This document shows positions 17,498 to 25,422 of a DNA stretch of 26,995 nt, in pieces. The notes beneath the pieces are model-generated. The model was not told the DNA's origin. It worked only from the letters and a program-made list of their open reading frames with translations, and searched no databases. Each line of letters begins with the position of its first letter. The stretch's first letter is position 1. Both the position numbers and the translations under genes were made by a program. This stretch comes from Akkermansia muciniphila (lineage in GTDB: Bacteria > Verrucomicrobiota > Verrucomicrobiia > Verrucomicrobiales > Akkermansiaceae): contig SFDX01000033.1 in the NCBI GenBank assembly GCA_004557455.1, forward strand, positions 1-26,995, in the 5' to 3' direction.

Positions 17498-19135
17498 TCA
17501 CACGAACAAATCACTTCGCCGCACGGAGCAGCCGAGCGCCCGAAAACGGTTTTGGATGGGCTTGAGCTTCTCGGCGTTGGCCGCCACCTTGAGACGCGGC
17601 TCGTTATACAAACTGCGGTAAGCCGCCACACGGGAAATAACAAGAGCATGCACCGCCTGCAGGAGGTGGGCCTGAAACGGCGCCTGCAAGCCGTCCACCA
17701 GCTGCTCCATGCGACGGAGCAAACGACGGCGGTCCCACCAATGGCGCAGCCCCGCCAGCCCCCAAACAAGCACGGAAATACCCATCAGCAGGCACGCAGC
17801 ATCAATCTGGCGGAAAATACCGAGCATACCGGCCAGCGAGAGCAACACGCAACCCAGCACCAACACCCCGTGCATCCAATCCCGGCAGGCCGCAAAATCC
17901 TGCGCCAGCGTTGCCCCCAGGCCCGAGGCGGACAGGAAGCGGCTTGCCTCCGCCGCGTACACCTCCCGCAGCTTGGCCAGCTCACGGTTGAGCTTTTGCT
18001 CCGGGAAGTCCCCGGGCTCGCATTCCAGCACCTTCTTCATCTCCGGCCGCACACGGTTCCAGTGGCTCGCGCAAGAGTGGGCAAACACGGCATCGGACTC
18101 CGCTTGGTTCTTGCGCAACATATCCCCCAGCATTCGGGCATAACATTTCTCGATACCCTTACCGAAAAGCGAAAGTCGCAGCAGCGTAACGGGGGAATAC
18201 AGCAGCCCGAAGGCACGGCGGAAGCGCGCCTGCAGCACGGGCAACAGCGCGCGCGCCTGGTTGAACAGGCCCTGCACCCGCATGCTCACCCCTTCCTCCT
18301 GGTGGCTGCGGAAGGAATCGAACTCGCGCTCCACCTTGTCCAAAAATCCGTTATCCGTACGCAGAACAGCCTCGCGTCTCGTCAGCACGGCGCCCTGCAT
18401 GTCCAGCAGTTTCTTGACGGCATCGTAAACAGACTGCAAGTCCCGACGCATGCCGCCGGCGCCCTTGAGAGCTTCCTGAACGCGCCCGCAGAACACCTCC
18501 ATCTCATGCGGCACGGCGGGGTTCACAAAACAAACGGTCAGGGAAACACCCGAGGCCTGACCGAACCCGGAGCGCAGTTGCTCCTTCAGCGCCAAGGCAT
18601 CCTCCGCAGACAGAGCCCCCGCACCCGTAACAGCCACCAAGCAGCGCCCGGACTCCGAGGGCAAGTGGCTGAGCAGCTTCCAACAGGGGGATTGCTCCGC
18701 AGCGCGGGCATCCACCACGGCCACCGTCACATCCGCAGACTCCGCCAGCGCCGCAACGGACTCCTGAACAGCCTCCTGCTCACAGTCCGGGGTATCCGTC
18801 AGCTCCAGGCCCTCCAAGTCCGGCACGGGGATGTAGCGCGCGTTCGAGTCCTCCCCCAGGGAGGCGATGTAGCGCCAACTGCGATAAGGCCCGGACCAAG
18901 CGACCTGAGCCACGGTGGGGAACCCGGCCACACCGGCCACCAAGGCCGCGCGCCCGCAGCCGGCACCGCCGAAAAACAGCACGCGGCGGTAGCGAGCCAT
19001 GTGCGCCAAGGCCTGCTGCAGGGCCTCGATACCGGGCTCCAGGCTCTCGTCATCAATCTCGGCACACAGGTCGATCACCTGCTGCGCCAAGTAACGCAGG
19101 GTGCTTTCTCCTTTTCTGAATGCGCGAGTGACCAT
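17498..19135 (-). CDS. Dynamin-like membrane protein with degenerate GTPase motifs
   Basis: A 545-aa protein with a GTPase-like N-terminal domain. The P-loop position reads GGAGCGRA (56-63): compared with GxxxxGK[S/T], both Lys and Ser/Thr are lost. LTDTPD is at the G3 (DxxG) position with the Gly replaced, and no N/TKxD motif is visible (VTGAGAL is at that place). A long helical, charged region (about 240-410) follows, then two adjacent membrane segments (about 415-435 and 441-462) and a basic helical C-terminus (RRRLLRRMEQLVDG). The order GTPase fold, helical bundle, paired TM hairpin, helix resembles bacterial dynamin-like proteins and YcjF/YfjP-type membrane GTPases. A membrane-remodelling role is inference. 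First gene of a unit with the U32 gene. The ATG lies 11 nt from a perfect TATAAT box. Confidence 0.7.
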   Translation of the reverse strand: MVTRAFRKGESTLRYLAQQVIDLCAEIDDESLEPGIEALQQALAHMARYRRVLFFGGAGCGRAALVAGVAGFPTVAQVAWSGPYRSWRYIASLGEDSNARYIPVPDLEGLELTDTPDCEQEAVQESVAALAESADVTVAVVDARAAEQSPCWKLLSHLPSESGRCLVAVTGAGALSAEDALALKEQLRSGFGQASGVSLTVCFVNPAVPHEMEVFCGRVQEALKGAGGMRRDLQSVYDAVKKLLDMQGAVLTRREAVLRTDNGFLDKVEREFDSFRSHQEEGVSMRVQGLFNQARALLPVLQARFRRAFGLLYSPVTLLRLSLFGKGIEKCYARMLGDMLRKNQAESDAVFAHSCASHWNRVRPEMKKVLECEPGDFPEQKLNRELAKLREVYAAEASRFLSASGLGATLAQDFAACRDWMHGVLVLGCVLLSLAGMLGIFRQIDAACLLMGISVLVWGLAGLRHWWDRRRLLRRMEQLVDGLQAPFQAHLLQAVHALVISRVAAYRSLYNEPRLKVAANAEKLKPIQNRFRALGCSVRRSDLFV

Positions 19136-19146
19136 GTGCTTTTGCC

Positions 19147-19175
19147 ATTATAGTACGCCGGGGGCGGCTTGTCTA
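19147..19175 (-). promoter_or_regulatory. Promoter of the dynamin-like gene and U32 gene
   Basis: Minus-strand -35 TAGACA (19170-19175), 17 bp spacer, perfect -10 TATAAT (19147-19152), 11 nt before the ATG at 19135. No SD is present. Confidence 0.65.
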
Positions 19176-19197
19176 CCCCTAATTGCGCAAGAAGGGG

Positions 19198-19227
19198 AAA
19201 AAATGCGCGCTCACTCCTCCGACGCAT
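19198..19227 (-). terminator. Weak terminator after the YwaF-like gene
   Basis: A 5-bp stem ATGCG/CGCAT spans the stop codon of the YwaF-like gene and is followed on the minus strand by TTTTTT. The stem is short with a large loop, so it is a tentative end for the topB operon. Confidence 0.3.
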
Positions 19228-19912
19228 CGTGAACGGGCAGCATGAGGAGCCGGAAGAGCAGCATGGCCGGGAACATCAGCCACAGGTAGTACCACGGGGC
19301 GGGACCCAGCACGTCCAGCAGGCAGCCCGGCACGGGGCTCCCTTGGGTGAAGCAGTAGTTGGTGTCCAGCAGCAGGTTGACGGGAACCATGCAGAAAGCG
19401 TACCCCGCCCCCAGCAGCACCGTGCGGACGTCATCCCAGCCCCTCGCGCGCCAGCCGAGCAAAAGCGGCACGGCCAGAGCCGCCGGCAGCAGGAGCCCGT
19501 GCGCCAGGAAGAAAAGCAGGAAGGGCAGACTCGGGAACGGGGACTCCAGTGTGGGGGTGATGAGGGCCTGGATGCTGGCCGTGAGCACACAGAAATACAC
19601 CAGCGCGCAGGCCGTGCGGCGGCGGAACCACAGGGCAGCAAAGCACATCACCTGCATGAGGGAGCAGAAGTGCAGCGGCAGATTCTCCGCAGCAGGGCCG
19701 TACTCCCCGGGGCTGAGGAGGCGGTAGGTGTACTCCCCCACCAGCAGCAGGAGCAGGAAGAGACCCAGCCCGCGGCACATGCGGCGTCGCTCGGTCTCAC
19801 CCAAGCACAGGCCTATGCCGAGAAAGAGGACGCAGACCAGGGCCGTCGCACCCAGGGCGCCCCAGTGCTCGGGGCTCCAGCGCACAAAGGTCTCGGCGGA
19901 TTCGGCTGTCAT
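19211..19912 (-). CDS. YwaF/TMEM164-like integral membrane protein
   Basis: A 233-aa polytopic membrane protein of the TIGR02206 (YwaF) family, related to eukaryotic TMEM164. About six or seven hydrophobic segments are visible. Family landmarks are ENLPLHFCSLMQ (His81, Cys83), QALITPTLE (115-123), FFLAHGLLLP (His138) and VPVNLLLDTNYCFT (177-189). In mammalian TMEM164 a Cys and a His about 58 residues apart act in acyl transfer to ether phospholipids (from memory). Here Cys83 and His138 are 55 apart, so a membrane acyltransferase role is possible but unproven for bacterial members. ATG 19912 is chosen, with GGAGG 12 nt upstream; a TTG at 19921 would overlap the preceding stop. Last gene of the topB unit. 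Confidence 0.8.
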   Translation of the reverse strand: MTAESAETFVRWSPEHWGALGATALVCVLFLGIGLCLGETERRRMCRGLGLFLLLLLVGEYTYRLLSPGEYGPAAENLPLHFCSLMQVMCFAALWFRRRTACALVYFCVLTASIQALITPTLESPFPSLPFLLFFLAHGLLLPAALAVPLLLGWRARGWDDVRTVLLGAGYAFCMVPVNLLLDTNYCFTQGSPVPGCLLDVLGPAPWYYLWLMFPAMLLFRLLMLPVHDASEE

Positions 19913-19917
19913 GTTAT

Positions 19918-20910
19918 TCAATAGCCTCCGTCATCGCCGCCTGCGCGCCGCCAGTGGGCGGCCAGTCGGGCGCAGACCATCAGCTGCACTTGGTGGAAGA
20001 CCATCAGCGGCAGCAGAAGGTCGTTATTCAGGGAGCCGAAAATGGCCAGCATCATCGGGGCGCCGACGGCCAGGCTCTTCTTGGAGCCGCAGAAGACAAT
20101 CGTGATGACGTCCTCGCGGCAGAAGTGCAGGCGGCGCGCCGCCGTGTAGGTGCAGAGCATCACCACCCCCAGCAGCAGCGCGCAGGCCAGCAGCAGCCCG
20201 CCCAGGTGCAGCATGTCCAGCCGCCCCCAGTAGCCCTGCACCGTGGCGGTGGAGAAGGAGGTGTAGACCACCAGCCAGATGGTTGTTTTATCATTCCACC
20301 CGATCAGGCTGCGGTGTTTGGCCACAACATCGGCCAGCCACGGGCGGCAGAGCTGCCCCAGCACGAAGGGAAGCAGAATCTCCGAGCAAATCTTGACAAC
20401 CGTATCCAGCCCCACATCGGCCCCTGCCCCGGCGGCTGCTCCCGTGCGGAACAGGAGCCCCACCAGCGCGGGGGTGAGCAGCACGCCCAGGAGGCTCGAG
20501 ACCGAGGCCGAGCAAACGGCAGCCGGCACATTGCCGCCCGCCACGGACGTGAAGGCCACACTGCTCTGCACCGTCGAGGGCAGGCAGGCCACATACAGCA
20601 GCCCCGCAAAGAGCCCCGCGCCCACCAGGGCCTCCAGCGCCGGTTGCAACAGGCACACCGCCACGGGGAAGAACACGAAGGTGAAGCCCGCCACCACCAG
20701 CTGCAGCCGCCAGTGCAGCAGCCCCGCCCGCACGGAGGCGGGGGAGAGTTTGACGCCGTACAGGAAGAAGAGCAGGACAATGGCCGCATGCGTGAGCACG
20801 GAGAAGCCCTCCGCCCACGCTCCCGAGCAGGGAAGCCCGATGCCCAAGGCCGCCGCCAGCAGAATGCCGGCGGTGAACACATCCACCTGTGCCCGCAGAA
20901 AGCGCCACAT
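19918..20910 (-). CDS. Bile acid:sodium symporter family transporter (SBF-like, YfeH type)
   Basis: A 330-aa polytopic inner-membrane protein with about 9-10 hydrophobic segments. It matches the SBF-like/YfeH group of the BASS superfamily: GVKLSP after the second TM, LPSTVQSSVAFTSVAGGNVP (the crossover-type conserved segment), ICSEILLPFVLGQLCRP, and FCGSKKSLAVGAPMMLAIF near the end. The family carries out sodium-coupled uptake of organic anions, but the substrate of YfeH-type members is not established. The start is ATG 20910 (2 nt after the topB stop) or GTG 20916 overlapping it. It is followed by the YwaF-like gene after 5 nt, so coupling within one operon is likely. Confidence 0.88.
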   Translation of the reverse strand: MWRFLRAQVDVFTAGILLAAALGIGLPCSGAWAEGFSVLTHAAIVLLFFLYGVKLSPASVRAGLLHWRLQLVVAGFTFVFFPVAVCLLQPALEALVGAGLFAGLLYVACLPSTVQSSVAFTSVAGGNVPAAVCSASVSSLLGVLLTPALVGLLFRTGAAAGAGADVGLDTVVKICSEILLPFVLGQLCRPWLADVVAKHRSLIGWNDKTTIWLVVYTSFSTATVQGYWGRLDMLHLGGLLLACALLLGVVMLCTYTAARRLHFCREDVITIVFCGSKKSLAVGAPMMLAIFGSLNNDLLLPLMVFHQVQLMVCARLAAHWRRAGGDDGGY

Positions 20911-20912
20911 AA

Positions 20913-23777
20913 TCACTTGCGCGCGGGGAACTCATAGCCCACCTTGCCCGTGGTGGGCGTGAAGGTGAGCGCGGCCTCGAAGTTCTTGCCGGTCTTGTGG
21001 CTTACGAAGGTCTTGATGACGGGTGTCTTGCCCTTGGACAGCAGGGTTTTCACCAGCTCCTCCGTCAGCTCCACTCCGCACATGGTGCGCGGTATCACCA
21101 CGGGTTTCTTGCTCTTGCCCGTGGTCAGGCCGTCCACATGCCAGGCCAGCTCGGTCTCCAGCAGGGGGTATTCGCCCTTGCCTTTCACCGCCACCTTGCC
21201 GTGGGACTTGGCGGCGGACAAATCCTCCGCTGCGGCGCTGGCGGCCGTAAAGCGGGAGTCCGCTTTCTTGGCCTCGCCCTTGGCTCCGCGCGGCTCTCGG
21301 GGCGGGAACTCGAACTTCACGTTGCCTTTCTTGTCATCCAGCACCAGGAAGGCATCGAAGGGCCGCCGTGTGCGCTGGGAGACGAAGCCGGTGAGCAGAG
21401 CGGTGCGGCCCTCGCTCAGCAGGGTGCGCAGGTCGTCCTCGGTCAGCTTCTTGCCCAGCAGCACGCGCGACACGGAGAAACCGCGCTTGCCGCCGGCGAG
21501 CTCGAACTCCGGGATGCTCCACTGCTTCTCCGTCTCCAGCACCTCCAGCTCGCCGCGGTCTTTCACGGACATCTTGCCGAGGCTGCGGGCGGGCTCTGCT
21601 CCGGCGCGTCCGCTGCCGGGTTCGTCGTCAAAGTAAAACTCCGCCTTCCAGGAGGAACGGGCCGTGGCGGGCGGCACCATGCGCAGGCCGGCCTTGAAGG
21701 GCTTGCCGAACTTGGAGCGGAAGCCTTCCATCACGGGCAGCTCACCCTTGGCAATCAGTTGGGCCAGTTGCTCGTCGGAGAGTTGCAGGCCGGCGTGCAC
21801 ACGGCGCAGGCGGAACTTGCACTTGGGGCAGGAAACGGAGTCAACGCGGCTACCCAAGCCCTTGTGGCCGCAGGCGGGACAGGTGGCGTCCAGGTCGTCG
21901 TTCTTGCCGTTCTGCATATAATCGCGCACACAGTCAACAATGTCGGTGGTGTAGCGGCGGATGTCCTTCATGAAGGCATCGCGGCCCAGTTTGCCGCTCT
22001 CCATCTGCTTGAGGCGGTACTCCCAGTCGCCCGTCAGTTCCGGGCTGCTCAGGGTGCTCAGGCCTATCTTGCCGAGCAGGTCGATGAGGTCCATGCCGCG
22101 CAGGGTGGCGACCAGATCCTTGCCGTCGCGCACGATGTATTCCTGGGTGATGAGGCCCTCGATGATGGCGGCGCGGGTGGCGGGGGTACCCAGGCCGCGC
22201 TCCTTCATGGCGTAGGCCAGGTCTTCGTCCTCCACCAGCTTACCGGCGGTCTCCATGGCGGTCAGCAAGGTGGCTTCCGTGTAGGGAGTCGGGGGCTTGG
22301 TGGTCTCTTCGATGGCCTTCACCTCGGTGGCGGTCACCTGCTCGCGGGCGGAGACGGGGCAGAGGTCGTCTTTTTTGCGGCGCTCGGGGCCGTAGAGGGC
22401 GCGCCATCCGGGCTCCAGCAGCACGCGGCCGTGGGTGTTGAAGTAGTCGCAGCAGCCCGGGGTGCGAACCACGGTGGTGCGGTCGGTGTCCTCATACTCG
22501 GCGTTGGGCAGGAAGACGCCCAGGAAACGCTGCATGACCAGGTGGAAAATCTTGGCGGCATCCCCCGTAAGCTCAACGAAAACGCCGGTGGGGATGATGG
22601 CGAAGTGGTCGCTCACCTTGCTGCTGTCGAACACGCGCTTGGAGGGCACGATGCGGCGCTCCTTCACGATGCGCTCGGCAAAGGGGCGCAGCTCCTCAAC
22701 ATGCTCGCCGATGGCAGCCACGGTGCGCGCTGCTACCTTGAGGTAGTCGTTCGGCAGGTACTTGGAGTCCGTGCGCGGGTAGGTGAGAACCTTGTGCTTC
22801 TCGTAGCATTCCTGGGCGATCTGCAGGGTGCGGCGGGCGGAGAAGCCATAGCGGTTGCTGGCCTCTTTCTGCAGGGAGGTGAGGTCGAAGAGCAAGGGCG
22901 CGGGCATGGAGACCGGCTTCTTCACCTCGGTTACCTCGCCTTTCTTGCCCTTGCAGCGGCGCACGATGGCCTCTGCGGCCTCGGGATCCCATATGCGTTC
23001 GCGGGTGCGCTGGGGGGCTGTCTCGTCCTTGCGCCACTCGGGGTCGTACCAGCGGGCTTCGTAGCTTCCGGCGGCGGCGGAGAAGGTCGCACGCACCTCG
23101 CGGTAGGGTTCCGGGCAAAAGGCCAAGATGTCCTTCTGGCGCTTGGCGAGCAGGGCCAAGGTGGGTGTCTGCACGCGGCCGGCGGGGGTTACGTTGAAGC
23201 CGCCTGCCCCGCTCTGCAACACGGTGAGGGCGCGGGTGCTGTTCAGACCCACCAGCCAGTCGGACTCGGAGCGGCAGACGGCGGCGTCCGCCAAGTTGGC
23301 CATCTCTTCATCGGTCTTCAGGTGGTTCCAGGCCTCCAGGATGGAGTCGTCCGTCATGCTCTGCATCCACAGGCGGCGCAGGGGTTTGCGGATCTTGCCG
23401 TAGCGGATGATGTTGCGGAAGATGAGCTCGCCCTCGCGCCCGGCATCGCATGCGTTCACCAGCTCGGTTACGTCCTTGCTCTTGGCCAGTTTCAGCACCT
23501 TGCGCAGTCGGTCCGCGCTGCTGCCGATGGGTTCCAGCTCCATGCTTTTGGGCATCACGGGCAGGTAGTCCATTTTCCACGGCAGACTCTTGCCGTCCTC
23601 GGTCTGCGGTTTTTTCTGCTCTACCAGGTGGCCGACGGCGGAGGTGATGACCACTCCGTTCCCTTCGTAGCAGTTCATCTCGCTGTTGCGCTTGAATTTG
23701 CCGAGCTTTTTGCCCAACACGCGCGCTAAATCGGCGGCTACGCTCGGTTTCTCCGCTATGACTAAGGTCTTCGACAT
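20913..23777 (-). CDS. topB: DNA topoisomerase III-like type IA topoisomerase
   Basis: A 954-aa type IA topoisomerase that relaxes or decatenates DNA through single-strand passage. The N-terminal Toprim domain has IAEKPSVA (7-14, Glu9) and CDAGREGELIF (110-120). The central domain carries the active-site Tyr333 in LTYPRTDSKYLP. Other conserved blocks are TPAGRVQTPTLALL and KERGLGTPATRAAIIE. The C-terminus has a four-Cys zinc ribbon (CPACG and CPKCKF, about 625-655). Three topoisomerase C-terminal repeats follow, starting near 664 (LSDEQLAQLIAKG), 777 (LTEDDLRTLLSEG) and 902 (LTEELVKTLLSKG), with a Lys/Ala-rich linker between the last two. It is longer than E. coli TopB (about 650 aa) because of this tail. 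An SD AAGGAAG lies 7-8 nt before the ATG. Plasmid-type topB enzymes share the layout, but the flanking genes here look chromosomal. Confidence 0.95.
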   Translation of the reverse strand: MSKTLVIAEKPSVAADLARVLGKKLGKFKRNSEMNCYEGNGVVITSAVGHLVEQKKPQTEDGKSLPWKMDYLPVMPKSMELEPIGSSADRLRKVLKLAKSKDVTELVNACDAGREGELIFRNIIRYGKIRKPLRRLWMQSMTDDSILEAWNHLKTDEEMANLADAAVCRSESDWLVGLNSTRALTVLQSGAGGFNVTPAGRVQTPTLALLAKRQKDILAFCPEPYREVRATFSAAAGSYEARWYDPEWRKDETAPQRTRERIWDPEAAEAIVRRCKGKKGEVTEVKKPVSMPAPLLFDLTSLQKEASNRYGFSARRTLQIAQECYEKHKVLTYPRTDSKYLPNDYLKVAARTVAAIGEHVEELRPFAERIVKERRIVPSKRVFDSSKVSDHFAIIPTGVFVELTGDAAKIFHLVMQRFLGVFLPNAEYEDTDRTTVVRTPGCCDYFNTHGRVLLEPGWRALYGPERRKKDDLCPVSAREQVTATEVKAIEETTKPPTPYTEATLLTAMETAGKLVEDEDLAYAMKERGLGTPATRAAIIEGLITQEYIVRDGKDLVATLRGMDLIDLLGKIGLSTLSSPELTGDWEYRLKQMESGKLGRDAFMKDIRRYTTDIVDCVRDYMQNGKNDDLDATCPACGHKGLGSRVDSVSCPKCKFRLRRVHAGLQLSDEQLAQLIAKGELPVMEGFRSKFGKPFKAGLRMVPPATARSSWKAEFYFDDEPGSGRAGAEPARSLGKMSVKDRGELEVLETEKQWSIPEFELAGGKRGFSVSRVLLGKKLTEDDLRTLLSEGRTALLTGFVSQRTRRPFDAFLVLDDKKGNVKFEFPPREPRGAKGEAKKADSRFTAASAAAEDLSAAKSHGKVAVKGKGEYPLLETELAWHVDGLTTGKSKKPVVIPRTMCGVELTEELVKTLLSKGKTPVIKTFVSHKTGKNFEAALTFTPTTGKVGYEFPARK

Positions 23778-23853
23778 CGTTTCTCTTCCTTTCGCTTGCT
23801 CCCGCGCGGTCTCGCTCGTTCATTGTGGCGACCTGCCGTGCGGCTTTTCCTTA

Positions 23854-23883
23854 TTTATGAGCAAAAAGATTCTCGCTTGTCAA
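23854..23883 (-). promoter_or_regulatory. Candidate promoter of the topB operon
   Basis: Minus-strand perfect -35 TTGACA (23878-23883), 18 bp spacer, weaker -10 CATAAA (23854-23859). It leaves a leader of about 70 nt ending in a good SD, unlike most promoters here. Confidence 0.4.
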
Positions 23884-23922
23884 GAAAAAATTGAGACATA
23901 TCCGCCGCCCGGGATGTTTTGC

Positions 23923-23952
23923 TTGACTAAGTCCGCGGGGCGGTGCTAGAAT
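23923..23952 (+). promoter_or_regulatory. Promoter of the CDF transporter gene
   Basis: -35 TTGACT (23923-23928), 18 bp spacer, extended -10 TGC-TAGAAT (-10 at 23947-23952). The -10 box ends 12 nt before the ATG at 23965. Divergent from the topB promoter. Confidence 0.65.
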
Positions 23953-23964
23953 CGCGTTCAGGCT

Positions 23965-25371
23965 ATGGAAGACGATAAAAAGAAAGCGATAGCGGCTGTT
24001 TCATCTGTGGTGTGGAGTGCCTTTCTCACGGTTTCTAAGTTGATTGTAGGCATCCTGACGGGCTCCTTGGGTATTTTGTCGGAGGCCCTGCACAGCGCGC
24101 TGGATCTCCTGGCCGCCGGTGGCACGCTGTACGCGGTGAAGGTGGCCGCCCGCCCTGCGGATGACGAGCATCCCTACGGCCACGGTAAGGTGGAGAACCT
24201 GATGGCCCTGGGCGAGACGCTGCTGCTGCTCATCACGGCAGGTTGGGTGATCAAGGAGTCCATCGAGCGCCTGACGAGCGATGACCCCGCTGCCCTGCAT
24301 GTGGAGGTGACCGTCTGGGCTTTCCTCGTGATTATCGCTTCTCTGGTGGTGGATATCAACCGGGCCCGCATGCTCAAGCGCGTGGCGCGGGAGACGAAGA
24401 GCGCGGCGCTGGAGGCGGATGCTGCTCACTTTGCCACGGATATTTGGAGCAGTGTGGCCGTGTTGCTGGGTATCTGCGGCGCAGCGACGGCAGGCATGGC
24501 CGTGGAGGGCAGCTGGTTCCACTGGTTGCTGATGCGGGCGGATGTCTTCGCCTCGCTCATCGTGGCTCTCCTCATCCTCTCTGTCTGTCGCCACCTGGGC
24601 ATGGAGGCTATCAATAACCTGATGGATAAGGCTAATGGGGAGACTTCCCTCGCCATCCGCAAGCTGATGAAGGAGCGCATGCCTGCCTACCCGCTGGAGC
24701 GGCTCCGTGTGCGCGAGGTCGGTAACAATGCCTATGTGGAGATGGTGGTGCTGGCCCCTGCCGATTTGCATGTGGATACCGCACACGAGATCGCCGAGGC
24801 TATCGAGGAGCTCATCCGCTCCGCCCTGCCTCATGCCGAGACCATGGTGCACATCCACCCCGCAGAGCATGAGGCAACCGAGCCGCAGATGGTCGTGCGC
24901 CGTATCGCGCTCACCCACCGCTTCGGTGTCCACGGACTCGTTTTCCATCACTCGGAGCAGGGGTATATTATTTTCACGGACTTGGAGCTGCCCCCCGGCG
25001 TGCAGCTGGACTCTTGGAGCGTGCCTATCCGGGCTTTCTGCAATGAGGTGCGCCGCCGTCTGAACGCGGACCGCGTGGTGGTGCATGTGGAGCCGGATGT
25101 GCGCGCCGTGCCGCAGTTCTCCGCCGTGCCCCCTGCCCCGGAGGTCTGGCAGGCAGAGATCCGCTCCCGTCTCCTGACCATGGGTGCCCCTCTGCCCACT
25201 CAGGTGAATATCTACTCGGAGGGCGACCGCCGCCTCTGCATCGTCAACATCCCGCAGGAACACGGCCTCACCGTGGCAGAGAGTCACGCCCGCCTTTCCC
25301 TGCTCACCAAACGCCTCCAGGCAGACCTCCCGCCCGTTGCTCGCGTCATCGTCGCCTATGACGCGCCGTAA
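23965..25371 (+). CDS. Cation diffusion facilitator transporter with three C-terminal domains
   Basis: A 468-aa CDF-family metal/proton antiporter that exports divalent metal from the cytoplasm. The membrane domain (about 10-220) has six hydrophobic segments. TM2 carries EALHSALD (His43, Asp47) and TM5 carries DAAHFATD (His155, Asp159). An HxxxD/HxxxD quartet is typical of zinc-type members. The conserved DEHPYGHGKVE (67-77) follows TM2. After the membrane domain three copies of the CDF cytoplasmic fold can be aligned by eye: about 240-300 (ending MVHIHP), about 315-380 (ending VVVHVEP) and about 410-468 (ending RVIVAYD). Usual members have one copy and about 300 residues. Its own promoter lies directly upstream with almost no leader. 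Confidence 0.92.
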   Translation: MEDDKKKAIAAVSSVVWSAFLTVSKLIVGILTGSLGILSEALHSALDLLAAGGTLYAVKVAARPADDEHPYGHGKVENLMALGETLLLLITAGWVIKESIERLTSDDPAALHVEVTVWAFLVIIASLVVDINRARMLKRVARETKSAALEADAAHFATDIWSSVAVLLGICGAATAGMAVEGSWFHWLLMRADVFASLIVALLILSVCRHLGMEAINNLMDKANGETSLAIRKLMKERMPAYPLERLRVREVGNNAYVEMVVLAPADLHVDTAHEIAEAIEELIRSALPHAETMVHIHPAEHEATEPQMVVRRIALTHRFGVHGLVFHHSEQGYIIFTDLELPPGVQLDSWSVPIRAFCNEVRRRLNADRVVVHVEPDVRAVPQFSAVPPAPEVWQAEIRSRLLTMGAPLPTQVNIYSEGDRRLCIVNIPQEHGLTVAESHARLSLLTKRLQADLPPVARVIVAYDAP

Positions 25372-25383
25372 TCCGTAAAGGCG

Positions 25384-25410
25384 GGTTGAAGCCGTACGGT
25401 GCTTCGAGCC
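25384..25410. terminator. Possible shared terminator between convergent genes
   Basis: An inverted repeat GGTTGAAGC/GCTTCGAGCC around CGTACGGT lies in the 51-nt gap between the CDF stop and the stop of the convergent gene. The stem has one mismatch and one wobble. Only short T-runs follow on either strand, so bidirectional termination is tentative. Confidence 0.35.
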
Positions 25411-25422
25411 GGATTTCAGAGT

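Noticed and set aside
20997..23729. A 910-codon open frame on the plus strand opposite topB
   Set aside because: The encoded sequence is low-complexity (Gly/Ala/His/Leu rich) with no motif, and the opposite strand carries a fully conserved topoisomerase. Long antisense frames are expected in GC-rich coding DNA.
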